A DNA stretch of 64,000 bases from an uncultured Prevotellaceae bacterium. GTDB taxonomy: Bacteria; Bacteroidota; Bacteroidia; Bacteroidales; Bacteroidaceae. The notes under the pieces are model-generated. The model worked only from the letters and a program-made list of their open reading frames with translations, did no database searches and was not told the DNA's origin. Positions within the stretch are counted from its first letter, which is position 1, and the number at the start of each line of letters is the position of its first letter. Below are positions 45,901-55,092 of this stretch, piece after piece. The position numbers were made by a program, and so were the translations under genes. The stretch covers positions 86,316 to 150,315 of the forward strand of contig OMRP01000009.1 of assembly GCA_900313615.1 (NCBI GenBank). Direction: 5' to 3'.

Positions 45901-48900
45901 TGTCCACTTCGACAGGTAGGCGAAGTACATCCACGGGTCGATGAGTCGGTAAGGCGTGCCGTTCTTGTACTTGGCATTTTTGAACACGATGTCCTCGTCG
46001 GTGAGGAAATTGCCGTTGGCATCCTTGAACTCATAGTCGAACTGAGGATCTGTTGACGGGCTGGCTCCCACGAAGGGTGCCACGTATGTCAGCAACTCAC
46101 CCGTCAGTTCACGGTTCGTGCTCTGCATCCAGTTGTCGTCCTGCGTGCCGCTCATACCATCGACGGTCACGCCGTGGGGTGCCGTGTGCAGCCACAGGTC
46201 AACGATGTAGTTGGCGGTGTCTCTCTCCGCCTTTTCCGGGCGGTAGTAATAGGCCAGCTGCAGGTGGTACAGCTCATTGCCGTAGTCGTAACTCCTACCC
46301 TTGGCCGCTATCTCGTTGCTGAACCTGGTGATGCGGTTGAAGGTACTGGCCGGCTTCAGGTTGATGCAGTTGTCGGCGACGGTGTAGTCGGCATTGATTA
46401 TCTGCTCCTCCTTCCAGCATGTGGTATCGTTGCGCTCATATTCCTTGGCATCGTAGGCGGTGAGTATCCACTTCATCTTGTCTTTGGGCAGTTCACTGGT
46501 CATGTCGCGGTTGAGTGCGATGGTGGGTTCCATGATGTCGCCGAAGTACGCCAGTGACGGGTCTTCGGGTCTGTTCTTCACCTTCGTGCCATCGACGGAG
46601 GGGTATGCCAGAGCCACGTAAGGCTCGAGGTCGCGCAGCGAGTCGGCGATGACCACATCCTCCGCCGTGCCCTTCACGCGGAAGAACCAAATCTTTGCCT
46701 GTTGCCATTTGATGGGAACAGGTAAATTAGTCAGCGTATCCACATAGTCGCACCATACCCTTTCGCCGTTGTTGATCTCGTAGGCATCGCCCAGGAGCAG
46801 CAGCGCATAGCTGTGCCCTTCCTGCACCTGCATATTGGTGAGGTGGAAGGTCTGTCCCTTGTTCTCCCGGAAGCTGACGTTCCGCTCATGCTGGCTGATG
46901 GCCGTGCCGTCTTTGAACGTGCCGTTGTCGAGCAGGTGGCCGATGTAGGATGTCATCTTGCCATTATGGAGGATATATTTCTCCGTCTTACTCAACTCGT
47001 AACCGTTCATGACGGTGCTCATCTCCGATACCGTCTCCTCGCGTTTGTTGAAGTACGCGCAGACAAACTGTAACACATCATTGTATGAGTGCAGGGCGTT
47101 CTCTGCCTGGCTCTTGTCCTTCGGATGCGTATAACCGGCGTAGGTCTGTTCCCCTGTGGCACTGGTTCCTTGTTTCATCAGTTCATCTACAAATTCCTTC
47201 GGTGACAGCTCGCGCCCCTGCTCCATCCACTCGGTGGGTTTGGTACCGAGGTCGATGAGCCGCACGCCCATCTTCATGCCCTGCGTATTCAGGCTCTTGT
47301 TCGTGTCGAACACGTAGGTGCGCGAAGCCTGCGCTTTCAGCAGGTTGGCTATGGAGTCGGCATGTTCGGCATCACCCACATAGCTGGCATAGAACTCCTC
47401 CTTCATCTTGTCGGCGTATGTAGGATCGACGAGCCTGTAGTGGCTGCCGAGCGACGTGTTGGTGGTGAACGTCATCTTCCCCACCTCGTTCTTGGATATG
47501 GCGAACTCGGGCTGGTAGAGTGCCTGGTAGAGGCTGTCGCTACCCATGTTGACCCCTGCGAACAGCTCGAAGCCGTCGAGTGCGTTGCCCTTGAACGGCA
47601 CGCAGTGGTCGCCCGCCGCGAAATGGAACGAGCGGTTGATGTTCCACAGTCCGCCGAAGAGACTAATCTTCACACGTGCCTTACCGTCGATCCACGTTGG
47701 GTTGGGCAGACCCAGTTCGAGTATGCCGCCGATGCCACCCGTGAGTATTTTGACATCCTTGTTGATGAGCGAGCCGATATGTATGCGCAGTCCCAGCTCT
47801 GCAAAGAGGTAGGCATAGAGTTGTCCCGTGGCGTACCACCCTTTATAGCCCATCTCCGAGTGCGTATTGACACAGTAGGCCGTGTTGCCGTAGTTGACGA
47901 GCGCGGCATCGAATCCCGCTATGGCATCCATGCTGCCATAGAGAAGTCCGAGATCGACACGTATGTCGCCCCATGCCGATGCACCCACCATGACACCGCC
48001 CTTGACGCTGTTAGAGTTATTGAGCGTCTTGGCCACGTTCGTGCGGGCGTTCTGTGCCGCTGCCAGGTCGGCTCCCATGTCGGTACTGGTGTTTTTATGG
48101 CCAGAGAGGAATTCCGTGATCTTCTCGGGTATAGCGGGCAGTTGTCCGTTGCCGGGCAGCTCGTTGCCGAGGCAGAGGTAAGAGTCGGCTCCGATATGTG
48201 CGCTGCAGATGCTGCTGTCGAAGTTGAGGAAGATGATCTTACAGCGTTTGTCGGGTGTCGGCTCACCGAGGTACAGGTGCCAGCGCGACGGTTTGTATTG
48301 TTCGTAATTCTCCACCCATGTTATCTTCAGTTCGAGCGGCATGGTGACGCTGCCCGACGTGCCGAGGTCATCTTTGTTCTTTCCCTTGATGTCGTCGGCA
48401 TCCTTCGGTTGGTTCTTCTTCGAGGAATCGCCCTTGTTATAGTCGCCTGACAGTTTATCGAGGGCTTCCATGACCTGCCCTTTCACTGCAGTGTCAACCA
48501 CGTCGTTCACATGATCCTGAAAGGCATCGAGTTCGTCTTTCATCTCCGACAATGCTTCGTTGGCCTCTTTCAGCTTACCACCCAACGGAGAGCCCTCCCA
48601 TCCCGACTCCGTAGTGATGTTCAGACAGAGGTAGCGGTCAACCGTCTCACCACCGCTATCCTTACTGTTCTCATATACGAGACTCACTTCAGAGCTAATG
48701 ATGCCGCCCACTGCTTCCACCTTTCCATTAAACATAAAGGTGGAGAGGCAACTGTTCTTTCGGTCATAGACCACGAGCAGGTCAACGTCGCCTTTGATAG
48801 TTTCCCCGCCGCTTGCCGCTTGAAGTCCAATACCGAATGCCACGCCGATGGGACCGTACTGAGCCACGGGGTCGCCCGACAGTTTGGTGGGACTATCCTT

Positions 48901-51900
48901 CGTAGCACCCTTTTCCGGGGTGGGCTTGCAGTTGACATAGAATCCTCCCGTGATGCGGTTAATGGAGAGCGGGCCCATAGGAATGCCCGCCTCACTGGCC
49001 AAACTGGCGAGGAAGTAACCCCATGAATAGTCTGGCTCTATGGTGCTGTACTTGCTATAGTAATAGTCGTAGTCGATGGAGCCTTTCCCACTCTTCTTCG
49101 CCCTTTCCACGGCCGCCTTTGCCTCTACATCCGCCGTTTCCTGCATCTTCGCCTTGTCTGCCTCGGTGGTGGTGTGTTTGAAGTAGCCGCCCTTGCAGTT
49201 GACGGAGAACAGTCCGGTGATGTCGATGTCGAGTGAGCCGGCATAGCCCTTGTCGCCCTTGCCGTTGTCGCCGATGGTCAGCTCACCCTTGAGGTGCAGT
49301 GCCGTGAAGTCGAGGTCGAGCTTGAGGCTCTTGAAATCGACGTCGCCGTCGGAGAGGTACCAATTGGTGATCTTCCCCTCCTTGTGGAGCACGGAGGAGA
49401 TGGTCAGTCCCGCCCCCACGCATATCTTGTCCTCCACCAGCCCCAGGTCGCCCTGGATGTCGAGCGTCACCTTACCGGTGCTCTCATCAAAGTTCGGCTC
49501 GAATCTTTCGAGATTGTAGGAGAAGGGACCTATCTTCTTCCGTTCTGATGCCAGCGACCACTCGCCGTAGTGGAAGTAGCAGTTGTCGCCCAGTCTGAGT
49601 TCCTCGCCCTCGGCCAGCTGTACGTAGAGTTTCGACTTCTTCCATTCCGACACCTGCTGCGCCATCTTTTCCTGTTTCGTCTTATGCGTATCGTCAGGAT
49701 CGATGCCGAAGTCTTTCCAGTCGTTCAGCTGTTTGTTCGACAGGCGCATCTTGACGAAGTGGATGCCCGGCAGTTTGAGGTCGAGTTTCTCCTGTCCCAG
49801 TTTCTTCGCCAGTGCGGCAATGCGTTCGTTGGCGTTGTCGGTCCCCGCGATGGTGATGTCGCCCGCGAGGCACAGCTCCACCTGTGTGTCCTGTCCCGTG
49901 CCGTCCTCCTTGTCGATGGACTCGACGAGGAAGTAGGACTGGTCTTTCTTCAGGTCGAGTGAGGCGACGAAACAGTTGAGTGAGAGGTCGTTCTTCTGCT
50001 CCGTCTTGAAGAGGTAAGACAGGCGGTTGTCGTCATACGCCTTGCGTGTCTTCGTAATCTTCGTCTTGCCGTCGCTGCTCCATGTCTGGTAGGACACGTC
50101 CTTCGCCTTTGTCAGGTGACGTATCTGGCAGGTGTAGATGAAGTCCTCATAGGCGTCCTTGTCACCATTGTCACCCTTGCCGCCTCCCGACGCGCCGCCT
50201 TTCTTTCCGCTCTCCGCCGCCGCCTTCTCGTCGGCTTTCTTGCCGAAGAGCGGCACGCCGAAGCCGCCGTTGATGACGCAGTTGTCGAAGTTGTTCTGAA
50301 TGATATCGACCTTGGCCGTCTTGATGCTGAATTCCCATCCGCCGCACTCACCCGTCTCAATGAGGTTGTCGGCATCCACCTGACAGGTGACGCCCGACGC
50401 ATCGACAATCATGTTGTTGACACCGATGGACAGCCCCTGTTCGCCACTGCCTCCGAAGACGGCGAATTTCGGGAACTCCACGGCGAGGCTGCTGATGTAG
50501 AGTCCCTGCCAAGCATTCCAGTCGCCCTGCACGTAGGTGCCGCAGAGGTCTGGGTCGAAGGTGTTGGCCGGGAATTTCTTCGTTATCTCATCCACCGTCG
50601 GCATGCCGTCGCTGTTACGGCTGAGGTTATGGTCGAATACCACCCTCATCTCGTTCTGGTCTTTTTTCGGTCCGAAGGTCCATCCCGGCAGGTCGGTCAC
50701 CTGAAAGGCCGTCAGCGTACCCTCCGCGAGGAAGTCGCAGGCGGCGTCGCCCGCCTCTATCACCGTCCAGAGGTCGAGCATCGCGGGAATGTCGTCCTGC
50801 ACCTTGCCCTCGATGACCCTTTTGGTGTTGGGCAAATCGACAGCTATCTCCATGCCCAGCGCGTCGAACTCATCGTTCTGCCAGCGTATGAAACAGCCGT
50901 CGTGGCTTTGCGGGTCTTCCGGGTTCTTAGGAGCCTTGAATATCAGTTTGAAATCACTCGACGGGTCTTTGACCGCGAAGTTCGAGAGCAGAGCAAGCAC
51001 CCCGTCTTCGGGGAAGAGTTTGTCGGGCTGGATACACAGGCGCGGTGCTCCGAAGACGAGCACGTCCTGTCCGTCGAAGATGTCGCTGTTGGGCAGTGCT
51101 ATCTCTCCGATGACGTTCATGATGGCCGCCGATGGCGAGAAGGTGATGCTGGCTATCTGCATTGAGAAGTCGGAAGGCAGGAACTGCTTGATTTCATCGG
51201 GTGCCTCTACGGGGAAATACATGTCGCAGATATTTCCTGCTGTCCAGTTGTTCCATGCTGCCTCACCCTTCTTGAACATCGTGTAGTACTTGCCAAGGTT
51301 ATAGCCTTTGGCAAGGTTATAGGATTCGCCGTTTTCATCACCCTGTGTAAAGTTGCTGATCTTCGCCTGCACATCGTCGGGTAGTTTCATTGAACCGAAG
51401 ATGTCGTTGAGCGCTGTATCTGAGAACAGCGAGTCGAGGAACTGCTCAGTGGTATATTCCGTGCCCTCTATCTGGTGTGTCGATCGGGCGTAGGTCTTAC
51501 ACGTGCCTTCGAAGACCACGTTGTCGGTATTGACTTTCAGTTTGTCGAACTTCACGGCGATGCGTGCGCGGTATTGTCCGGGTGACCAGCTGATCCATCC
51601 GTAGCCACTGATGGAATGGTCGGTATCATCGTATTTCAGATTTTCATAGTCGTTGTCCAAGGTGAGATTCCATGAGCCGATAGTCAGTTTGGCATCCCGC
51701 CCGGGTTTCTGGGAGATGAGCGTCTTATTTGCCACATTGGATGTATTGGTACCGCATGCAAAGGTCTCCTCAAAGCCCGTAGATAATGCGAAGTCAATAT
51801 AGTTGAGCGAGTCGGGCAGCATGAGAACCGACTCCTCGTTGGTAGGAGTTGCTGTCACCCTGAGCATGAGATACTCACCGTCCTTGAAGTCATAGTCAAT

Positions 51901-53265
51901 ATCATACCAATCGAAAGAACAAGCCAATGTATCGAGGTTATCGATGGTATGTATGGGTTGGTAGGTGAAAATTGTCTCAGGCTTGTCTGTTGTATTGGCC
52001 TTATAGACCTGTAGTTTATATTCAAATTTCACCGTATCTGGTTGGAGGCCTTTTCCTCCTTCAAACCAAGCCTCACGCCATTCCACCTTCATCTTTTCTT
52101 CCATGTGTACAGTACGGAACATCCTTCCTGAAAATGAAGGGCTGATAATTGCCGGCTGGCTGAAGGCATAGAGCTGATCGATGTCTTCGTACTTACCTGA
52201 AATAGAGTCGAGTGTGAGGGAATAGCCCCCGCCACCAGTATTGTCGCTCGGTTCTTCCGGCACCGTGGGGTCGTAGAGCTGTATGAGCATGATGGGGCTT
52301 TTGCCGTCGTTGTTGATGAGAGTGAAGTTGACGGATCCCGGCTGTGAGTTGAAATAGTCGGTGGTTGCCGTCAACTGCACGGCATACACCTTTCCCTTTG
52401 CCTGTCCCGGCTCAATCATCTGTGCGACGTATGCCGGCGGTATGGTATAGCGGTTGCCTACGATCTGCTTTTTCTCGTGGAAGGTAGGCGTATTGGGGAA
52501 CATCGCCTCGTCGGGTGTCATGCCGTTGAGTTCGACGAAGCGTATGGCGTGTTTGAAGTTGACCATCGTCGCGTTGCAGTTGAGCGACGGCGGGTTCCAC
52601 TCGAAGGAGGGGTCGTTCTTGTTGACCCTTACCACTTGCAGGTTGTCGAAGCCACCGTCGAGGGCGGTCATGACAGGATAGGTGAACTGCGGTGGGTTGG
52701 CCTCGTAGCATATCGAGAAGGTGGCATTGCCCTCGTTGGGTGCGCTGACGACGACGGGTGAGGCGAGGTCGGGATTCCACTTATAGGCGGTGACGAACAC
52801 CTCGTACTGTCCTTCGGGCAGCCGGCCATAGTCACCGTCGGTGACATTGACATGGCGTCCGTCGCGGATATACACGTCGCCGTTGGTGAAGTGGTCGAAG
52901 AGGTGCGCCATCTCGATGGCGTTGAGCGTCTTATGCTGGTTGGGCGCGATGGTGATGGGCTGGCGAGGAATATGTCCTGTCTCCATGTTCGTGCTCAGCC
53001 ACAGCTCCTCGTTGGGGAAGTGCTGCTGGATCTGCATCCCGAGGTGTACGTACTGCGGCTCGTCGGTATTGTTGAACAGCTGGATGGTGAAGTAGCGTCC
53101 TGGGTTGGTGAGGTAGAGTCCCGCCTGTGGCGGCAGCACCTGCTGCACGGGGGTTACCATGACCGTCACTTCCTGTGAGAATACCGGCAGTGCCATGATA
53201 AGAGCAGCCAGGAGGACTTTCATCCTGGCGAAGCCTGGGAGGGTATATCGAGAGGCAAGTTCCAT
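39949..53265 (-). CDS. Giant surface protein: TANFOR-like N-terminus, long beta core, five BspA-like LRR modules
   Basis: 4438 residues. Two starts are possible: ATG at 53265, or ATG at 53223 giving the neat signal MKVLLAALIMALPVFSQ. Residues about 31-330 resemble the TANFOR domain of Bacteroidota giants (LYLTNPGRYFTIQLFNNTD, LPEGQYEVFVTAYKW, SICYEANPPQFTYP). Then comes a long beta-rich core of unrecognised repeats, interrupted by polar linkers near residues 1022 (GKKGGASGGGKGDNGDKD) and 1615 (KKNQPKDADDIKGKNKDD). From about residue 2820 to the end are five modules, each with a linker (GNKTLTFMYKYPYKEGDKYNG type) plus BspA/DUF285 repeats (NTSNVTTMWDMFSGCSKLRSLDLRSF type split: NTSNVTTMWDMFSGC, SKLRSLDLRSF), some 32 repeats in all. 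No T9SS sorting tail or LPxTG is seen at the C-terminus (GSFKYQGYGKIE). Adhesion or a structural role on the cell surface is inferred. Confidence 0.85.
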   Translation of the reverse strand: MELASRYTLPGFARMKVLLAALIMALPVFSQEVTVMVTPVQQVLPPQAGLYLTNPGRYFTIQLFNNTDEPQYVHLGMQIQQHFPNEELWLSTNMETGHIPRQPITIAPNQHKTLNAIEMAHLFDHFTNGDVYIRDGRHVNVTDGDYGRLPEGQYEVFVTAYKWNPDLASPVVVSAPNEGNATFSICYEANPPQFTYPVMTALDGGFDNLQVVRVNKNDPSFEWNPPSLNCNATMVNFKHAIRFVELNGMTPDEAMFPNTPTFHEKKQIVGNRYTIPPAYVAQMIEPGQAKGKVYAVQLTATTDYFNSQPGSVNFTLINNDGKSPIMLIQLYDPTVPEEPSDNTGGGGYSLTLDSISGKYEDIDQLYAFSQPAIISPSFSGRMFRTVHMEEKMKVEWREAWFEGGKGLQPDTVKFEYKLQVYKANTTDKPETIFTYQPIHTIDNLDTLACSFDWYDIDYDFKDGEYLMLRVTATPTNEESVLMLPDSLNYIDFALSTGFEETFACGTNTSNVANKTLISQKPGRDAKLTIGSWNLTLDNDYENLKYDDTDHSISGYGWISWSPGQYRARIAVKFDKLKVNTDNVVFEGTCKTYARSTHQIEGTEYTTEQFLDSLFSDTALNDIFGSMKLPDDVQAKISNFTQGDENGESYNLAKGYNLGKYYTMFKKGEAAWNNWTAGNICDMYFPVEAPDEIKQFLPSDFSMQIASITFSPSAAIMNVIGEIALPNSDIFDGQDVLVFGAPRLCIQPDKLFPEDGVLALLSNFAVKDPSSDFKLIFKAPKNPEDPQSHDGCFIRWQNDEFDALGMEIAVDLPNTKRVIEGKVQDDIPAMLDLWTVIEAGDAACDFLAEGTLTAFQVTDLPGWTFGPKKDQNEMRVVFDHNLSRNSDGMPTVDEITKKFPANTFDPDLCGTYVQGDWNAWQGLYISSLAVEFPKFAVFGGSGEQGLSIGVNNMIVDASGVTCQVDADNLIETGECGGWEFSIKTAKVDIIQNNFDNCVINGGFGVPLFGKKADEKAAAESGKKGGASGGGKGDNGDKDAYEDFIYTCQIRHLTKAKDVSYQTWSSDGKTKITKTRKAYDDNRLSYLFKTEQKNDLSLNCFVASLDLKKDQSYFLVESIDKEDGTGQDTQVELCLAGDITIAGTDNANERIAALAKKLGQEKLDLKLPGIHFVKMRLSNKQLNDWKDFGIDPDDTHKTKQEKMAQQVSEWKKSKLYVQLAEGEELRLGDNCYFHYGEWSLASERKKIGPFSYNLERFEPNFDESTGKVTLDIQGDLGLVEDKICVGAGLTISSVLHKEGKITNWYLSDGDVDFKSLKLDLDFTALHLKGELTIGDNGKGDKGYAGSLDIDITGLFSVNCKGGYFKHTTTEADKAKMQETADVEAKAAVERAKKSGKGSIDYDYYYSKYSTIEPDYSWGYFLASLASEAGIPMGPLSINRITGGFYVNCKPTPEKGATKDSPTKLSGDPVAQYGPIGVAFGIGLQAASGGETIKGDVDLLVVYDRKNSCLSTFMFNGKVEAVGGIISSEVSLVYENSKDSGGETVDRYLCLNITTESGWEGSPLGGKLKEANEALSEMKDELDAFQDHVNDVVDTAVKGQVMEALDKLSGDYNKGDSSKKNQPKDADDIKGKNKDDLGTSGSVTMPLELKITWVENYEQYKPSRWHLYLGEPTPDKRCKIIFLNFDSSICSAHIGADSYLCLGNELPGNGQLPAIPEKITEFLSGHKNTSTDMGADLAAAQNARTNVAKTLNNSNSVKGGVMVGASAWGDIRVDLGLLYGSMDAIAGFDAALVNYGNTAYCVNTHSEMGYKGWYATGQLYAYLFAELGLRIHIGSLINKDVKILTGGIGGILELGLPNPTWIDGKARVKISLFGGLWNINRSFHFAAGDHCVPFKGNALDGFELFAGVNMGSDSLYQALYQPEFAISKNEVGKMTFTTNTSLGSHYRLVDPTYADKMKEEFYASYVGDAEHADSIANLLKAQASRTYVFDTNKSLNTQGMKMGVRLIDLGTKPTEWMEQGRELSPKEFVDELMKQGTSATGEQTYAGYTHPKDKSQAENALHSYNDVLQFVCAYFNKREETVSEMSTVMNGYELSKTEKYILHNGKMTSYIGHLLDNGTFKDGTAISQHERNVSFRENKGQTFHLTNMQVQEGHSYALLLLGDAYEINNGERVWCDYVDTLTNLPVPIKWQQAKIWFFRVKGTAEDVVIADSLRDLEPYVALAYPSVDGTKVKNRPEDPSLAYFGDIMEPTIALNRDMTSELPKDKMKWILTAYDAKEYERNDTTCWKEEQIINADYTVADNCINLKPASTFNRITRFSNEIAAKGRSYDYGNELYHLQLAYYYRPEKAERDTANYIVDLWLHTAPHGVTVDGMSGTQDDNWMQSTNRELTGELLTYVAPFVGASPSTDPQFDYEFKDANGNFLTDEDIVFKNAKYKNGTPYRLIDPWMYFAYLSKWTFIGDRKLNGYDFDYMYTPFASESLVYDYNGTVVNSDFIKGATAKSLIFLRDDMYKTWNNWNFYGTQEGFPQWPLPSTMKVNGMITAANQTGTASTVKPRILGVSQDDNTYNFSEIAEDFMAPYSVASRISIKLRDEARELWDNFGMLFVVGDPVQNVGNVGDSYFNMLQKSWSNLHRGQYVEISERGVTVRVPYYQLPLIFGGCFGDTDDNDTYYNGRHLNLLKRGFRSSVSKDLPAETRWNTGVSNILFFRLIGDKPSPWSEDLLPQVFQKSTNSQYSDSYSGDRQVAIDQFDSYGALKEVTQFTAQTYRVDAYDISTGLYHMKRRAAQPWLNTFKIGADSDIKTMADMSNAIINAEQDMITTSDYATPWAIYTPGNKTLTLLFSKENYSLKSEYNKEQIALNGRFKGDQVLSHDWTGDTDIRTQMERLVIDKSFKEVELKDLSYWFTRCEKLKSITGLENLNTASVTNMDAMFSACESLETLDLSALDTRNVKRMNYLFANCKKLKSLNVRGQNFSTQNVVNMTQMFKNCSSLTSLDLRSFSGESVGRCEEMFYGCSQLKNLNISAFNADEYVGVYNDMFVSVPNTLVSYINILLKEEIKEQIPGRKNADNNTIRAILAENNSGQQTLIFMYDPNDLKVGYSGDIKTKYNSYDGLTVKQVFKGDQVLNTGNGIPGWARNTKLTKVFFDESFKTSPASMYAWFRDCVSLTEVKITKKLRTKDVKSMESLFENCSSLTKLDLRYFMTDNVENMRYMFRGCEQLTDIQFYDFMDYESYFKTTKVNLMTGMFEGCKDLSSIDFSPNFTTANVQDMGRMFSGCENLWELKKGGLGNNVFDSTSKVLNMFAMFKDCRKMRYNNLVSDFDTRKVSNMSEMFYNCSILEELDLSGFNTESITNVASMFQGCNALKKLNIISFKAPKLTNSSNVADMGKNMNGNCAIYMNYDVNTLIQNYFKSWSHVTVMKPSKALLLKNGRVYELHFLGTTTNYKVGNTYNGLEIVNVWSDVNIYAEFPQWRLNLDDTYKKIEKVVFDSSFKDVKVERTDSWFDHMESLKSITGLENLNTSMVENMQSMFSYSGLTSLNLRNFDTSKVKNMAKMFEGCKNLESLDVSTFNTSNVTTMWDMFSGCSKLRSLDLRSFCTSNVSIMAGMFYGCSSLTNLDVSSFDTKNSKSIYIMFRNCSKLPELDLRNFDTRGITDEWAGTFAGCTSLRKLRLTSDFISINGMESAVPVFKDVSGMAVCVEGGNMEDVRQNFTQKLGFVEGVTGRFYDGEPSKVAQVIWTEGNKTLYFINDIEYHVGDSYGGQTITKVWSGTNVTNTNTTSETGWRIAQCEKVVFEKSFADVRPKSTAWWFYGKHALKSIEGIENLNTSEVTNMNYMFNGTGNLKSLDVTHFNTEKVTKMAYMFYGCSSLESIDVSGFNTSEVTSMNNMFGYCNALTELDIRNFNTAKVESINDPFEECKKLKSMKVGSGFNLDHYNKTNTSSTFSNVKDLEILTPDAETQKIVRRAFVDKLGFVEDTKGRIVVEGSQIAQIVWTDGNKTLTFMYKYPYKEGDKYNGMKVTKVWKGNDVLKSGVYTSGGKTGTVWSFYNPQTVVFDESFADMQPTTTSYWFANCSALTTIQGMENLNTSKVTSMASMFNGCSSLKSLNLSKFNVGEVTTMSRMFQGCSALGSLSLSSFDPRKVTTTERMFSECRGLTSITFGTFNTVSLTNTSFMFYNCKKISSLNLSTMITDKVTNMKSMFDGCETLTSLNLSGIKTGKVTDMSSMFKNCKKLTFSDLGSDFELNTESATTMRSMFSGCSSLDRFGGLLCSKSTANVTDMSYMFESCTKLKFVDAFKAGTTTWDTKNVTDMSHMFYNCTSLNNLTFDRNTSKVTNMSYMFYNCRNLETLVFKGNTSNVTNMEWMFVSCLNLKSMVVDEFITDKVTKYSQVFANVSGLVVAIPYDIQSSNDPEIYIKHFTKIGFKKGTTGSFKYQGYGKIE
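39990..44800 (-). repeat. DNA encoding five BspA-like leucine-rich modules
   Basis: Five consecutive modules, each opening with a 60-90 residue linker (openings near 44.80, 44.05, 43.00, 42.08 and 41.34 kb, in order of translation) and then 4, 7, 6, 4 and 11 repeats of about 23-24 residues keyed by NMxxMFxxCxxLxxLDLS. Copies are diverged at the DNA level rather than identical. Confidence 0.8.
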
Positions 53266-53293
53266 TGAGGGATGAGGGTTTAGAGTTGAGGGT

Positions 53294-55051
53294 TTAGGGT
53301 TGAGGGTTATTCCCTTTTTTGGATTTTCGTTTGATGCTGAGGAGTGGGAAGGTGTAGTTGTAGTTGAGTGAGATGCTCACTTCGGTGGTACCCCGGCTGG
53401 AGCGGTCGTCGCTGATGTTGGAGTCAGTATATCTGTTGAAGCTGGCGTTGCAGGAGAAGACATGCACCTTCTTGAGCGTGTAGCTGGCGGTGAAGTATCC
53501 TCCCACGGAGAGCATCCGTTGCTGGTTGCGTATATCGTTGTAGCACATCGACACGGTGGCCGTAGTGTTGAGCTGCTTCTCCTTGAAGAACGACCGTCCT
53601 GTGGAGAGGGAGAGGACGTCGCTGGTGTAGCGTGTCTGGTAGCCGTCGCTCTGCTGGTGGCTGAACGACGAGTTGAACGACATCTCCCACGGCTTGACAT
53701 CGACATTGTAGCTGACACCGGCGGCGAGGGTGCGCACATCGTTCTGCTTGGTGGAGTATTTGTTGAGGTCGCGGTTTTCGGTGTAGCTTGCCGAGAGTGA
53801 TATGGCATGTCCGAGCATATCGCCGTCGATGGAATAGGACGGTGTGAGGTGGAGGGAGTGCATGATACGGTTGACGCGCGTCTGCTCATCGACATGTGCC
53901 GTGCCGTCGCTCTGCAGCTGGCGGTAGCCGCTGTAGCCCGCCGTGACGTGAAGGTTGGGCGTGATGGCCGACGAGGCGTTGGCGGAATAGACATATCCGC
54001 TCGTGGTGTAGAGCATGCTGTTGGTTATGTTGTCTGACTGGCCTGAGAAGGAGGCCGACAGTGCCACTTTCTTGAACAAGTTGGTAGAGAGGTTGATACC
54101 GAGGGCATGGTAGTTGTTGCTGGTGTAATAGATGCCGAGCGTGGAGTAGTCGGGCTGTACCATGCGGTAGAACACCGACGTGTTGAAGTTGGGCAGTGAG
54201 ATGTTCATGCTGATGTCGCCTGCTATGCGCATGAGCGACGAGTATTTGGCTTCGAAGACGGTGGACCATCTGTCGGCGGCGGGGTTCTCTATCTTCGGCG
54301 ACTCCGCATCGAGTGTGATGGCGGAGAAGGCGAGGTTGCCGCGCAGCGACAGCCACTTGGTGATGCCCAGTCCCGCCTTGACCGCCACGGCAGTGTTCTC
54401 CTGCGGGCGTAGCTGCTGCTGCCAGTATTCGTCGAGCGAGCCTACGCGGTCGAAGGCGCGGAGGAAGAATACGTCGATATAGTTACGTCCCGAGCCGTAA
54501 CCTGCCTTGATGCCCCACCCCCGGCGGCTGTACTGCGGCGAGCGTGCTGCGGGGTCGGTGGGGTCGTCGTTGACGGCATTGCGGAACTCGCCGTAGAACG
54601 CGCCGAAGCGCCATTTCTCAGAGTTATATTCCAGTCCGAAGCCGTTGAACGACATGCTCATGATGTAGGAGCTGAACGCCATGTTGGAACGTCCGAAGTG
54701 GGCGCGCCAGTTCTTATAGGTAGGGTCGATGTGGAAGGAGATGTGGGGGAAGCTCCACGAGGTGTTGTTGTTGCCGTAGTAGAACGCAAAGGGCATGGAT
54801 ATGCCATAGATCTGCACGTTGAGGTTGGCATAGAAGGTGTTGCTCCATGGCGAGCGGTATCCGCTGCCCACGGAGGAGAAATAGTAGGTGTTCTGTGTGC
54901 CTATGGCACCTGTGATGATGAGCGGGTCGCTCTTCGCTATGGTGGAGATGGTGTTGAGGCCGATGGTCTGTGCACCGATGTTTGTCGGTGCCAGTGTCAT
55001 CAGCACGGTGAGAGATGTCAGTGCCCGTAGTAATGATTTACCCATCATCAT
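53294..55051 (-). CDS. Outer-membrane beta-barrel protein of the surface locus
   Basis: 585 residues, starting MMMGKSLLRALTSLTVLM (any of the three Met codons is possible) with signal cleavage after IGAQ. From residue about 35 to the end the chain alternates polar and hydrophobic residues in 9-12 residue strands with aromatic girdles (YYFSSVGSGYRSPWSN, FAFYYGNNNTSWSFPHISF, VALSASFSGQSDN, TEVSISLNYNYTFPLLSI). This is the pattern of an outer-membrane barrel. It lies 28 bp upstream of the giant gene. Barrels encoded beside giant adhesins (SprF beside SprB) assist their export in flavobacteria; a similar chaperone or porter role here is by analogy only, and I see no PorP/SprF signature. Confidence 0.7.
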   Translation of the reverse strand: MMMGKSLLRALTSLTVLMTLAPTNIGAQTIGLNTISTIAKSDPLIITGAIGTQNTYYFSSVGSGYRSPWSNTFYANLNVQIYGISMPFAFYYGNNNTSWSFPHISFHIDPTYKNWRAHFGRSNMAFSSYIMSMSFNGFGLEYNSEKWRFGAFYGEFRNAVNDDPTDPAARSPQYSRRGWGIKAGYGSGRNYIDVFFLRAFDRVGSLDEYWQQQLRPQENTAVAVKAGLGITKWLSLRGNLAFSAITLDAESPKIENPAADRWSTVFEAKYSSLMRIAGDISMNISLPNFNTSVFYRMVQPDYSTLGIYYTSNNYHALGINLSTNLFKKVALSASFSGQSDNITNSMLYTTSGYVYSANASSAITPNLHVTAGYSGYRQLQSDGTAHVDEQTRVNRIMHSLHLTPSYSIDGDMLGHAISLSASYTENRDLNKYSTKQNDVRTLAAGVSYNVDVKPWEMSFNSSFSHQQSDGYQTRYTSDVLSLSTGRSFFKEKQLNTTATVSMCYNDIRNQQRMLSVGGYFTASYTLKKVHVFSCNASFNRYTDSNISDDRSSRGTTEVSISLNYNYTFPLLSIKRKSKKGNNPQP

Positions 55052-55092
55052 AGTGGTTTTGTAGAAATTAGGCTTTTTTATTATCCCGAATA

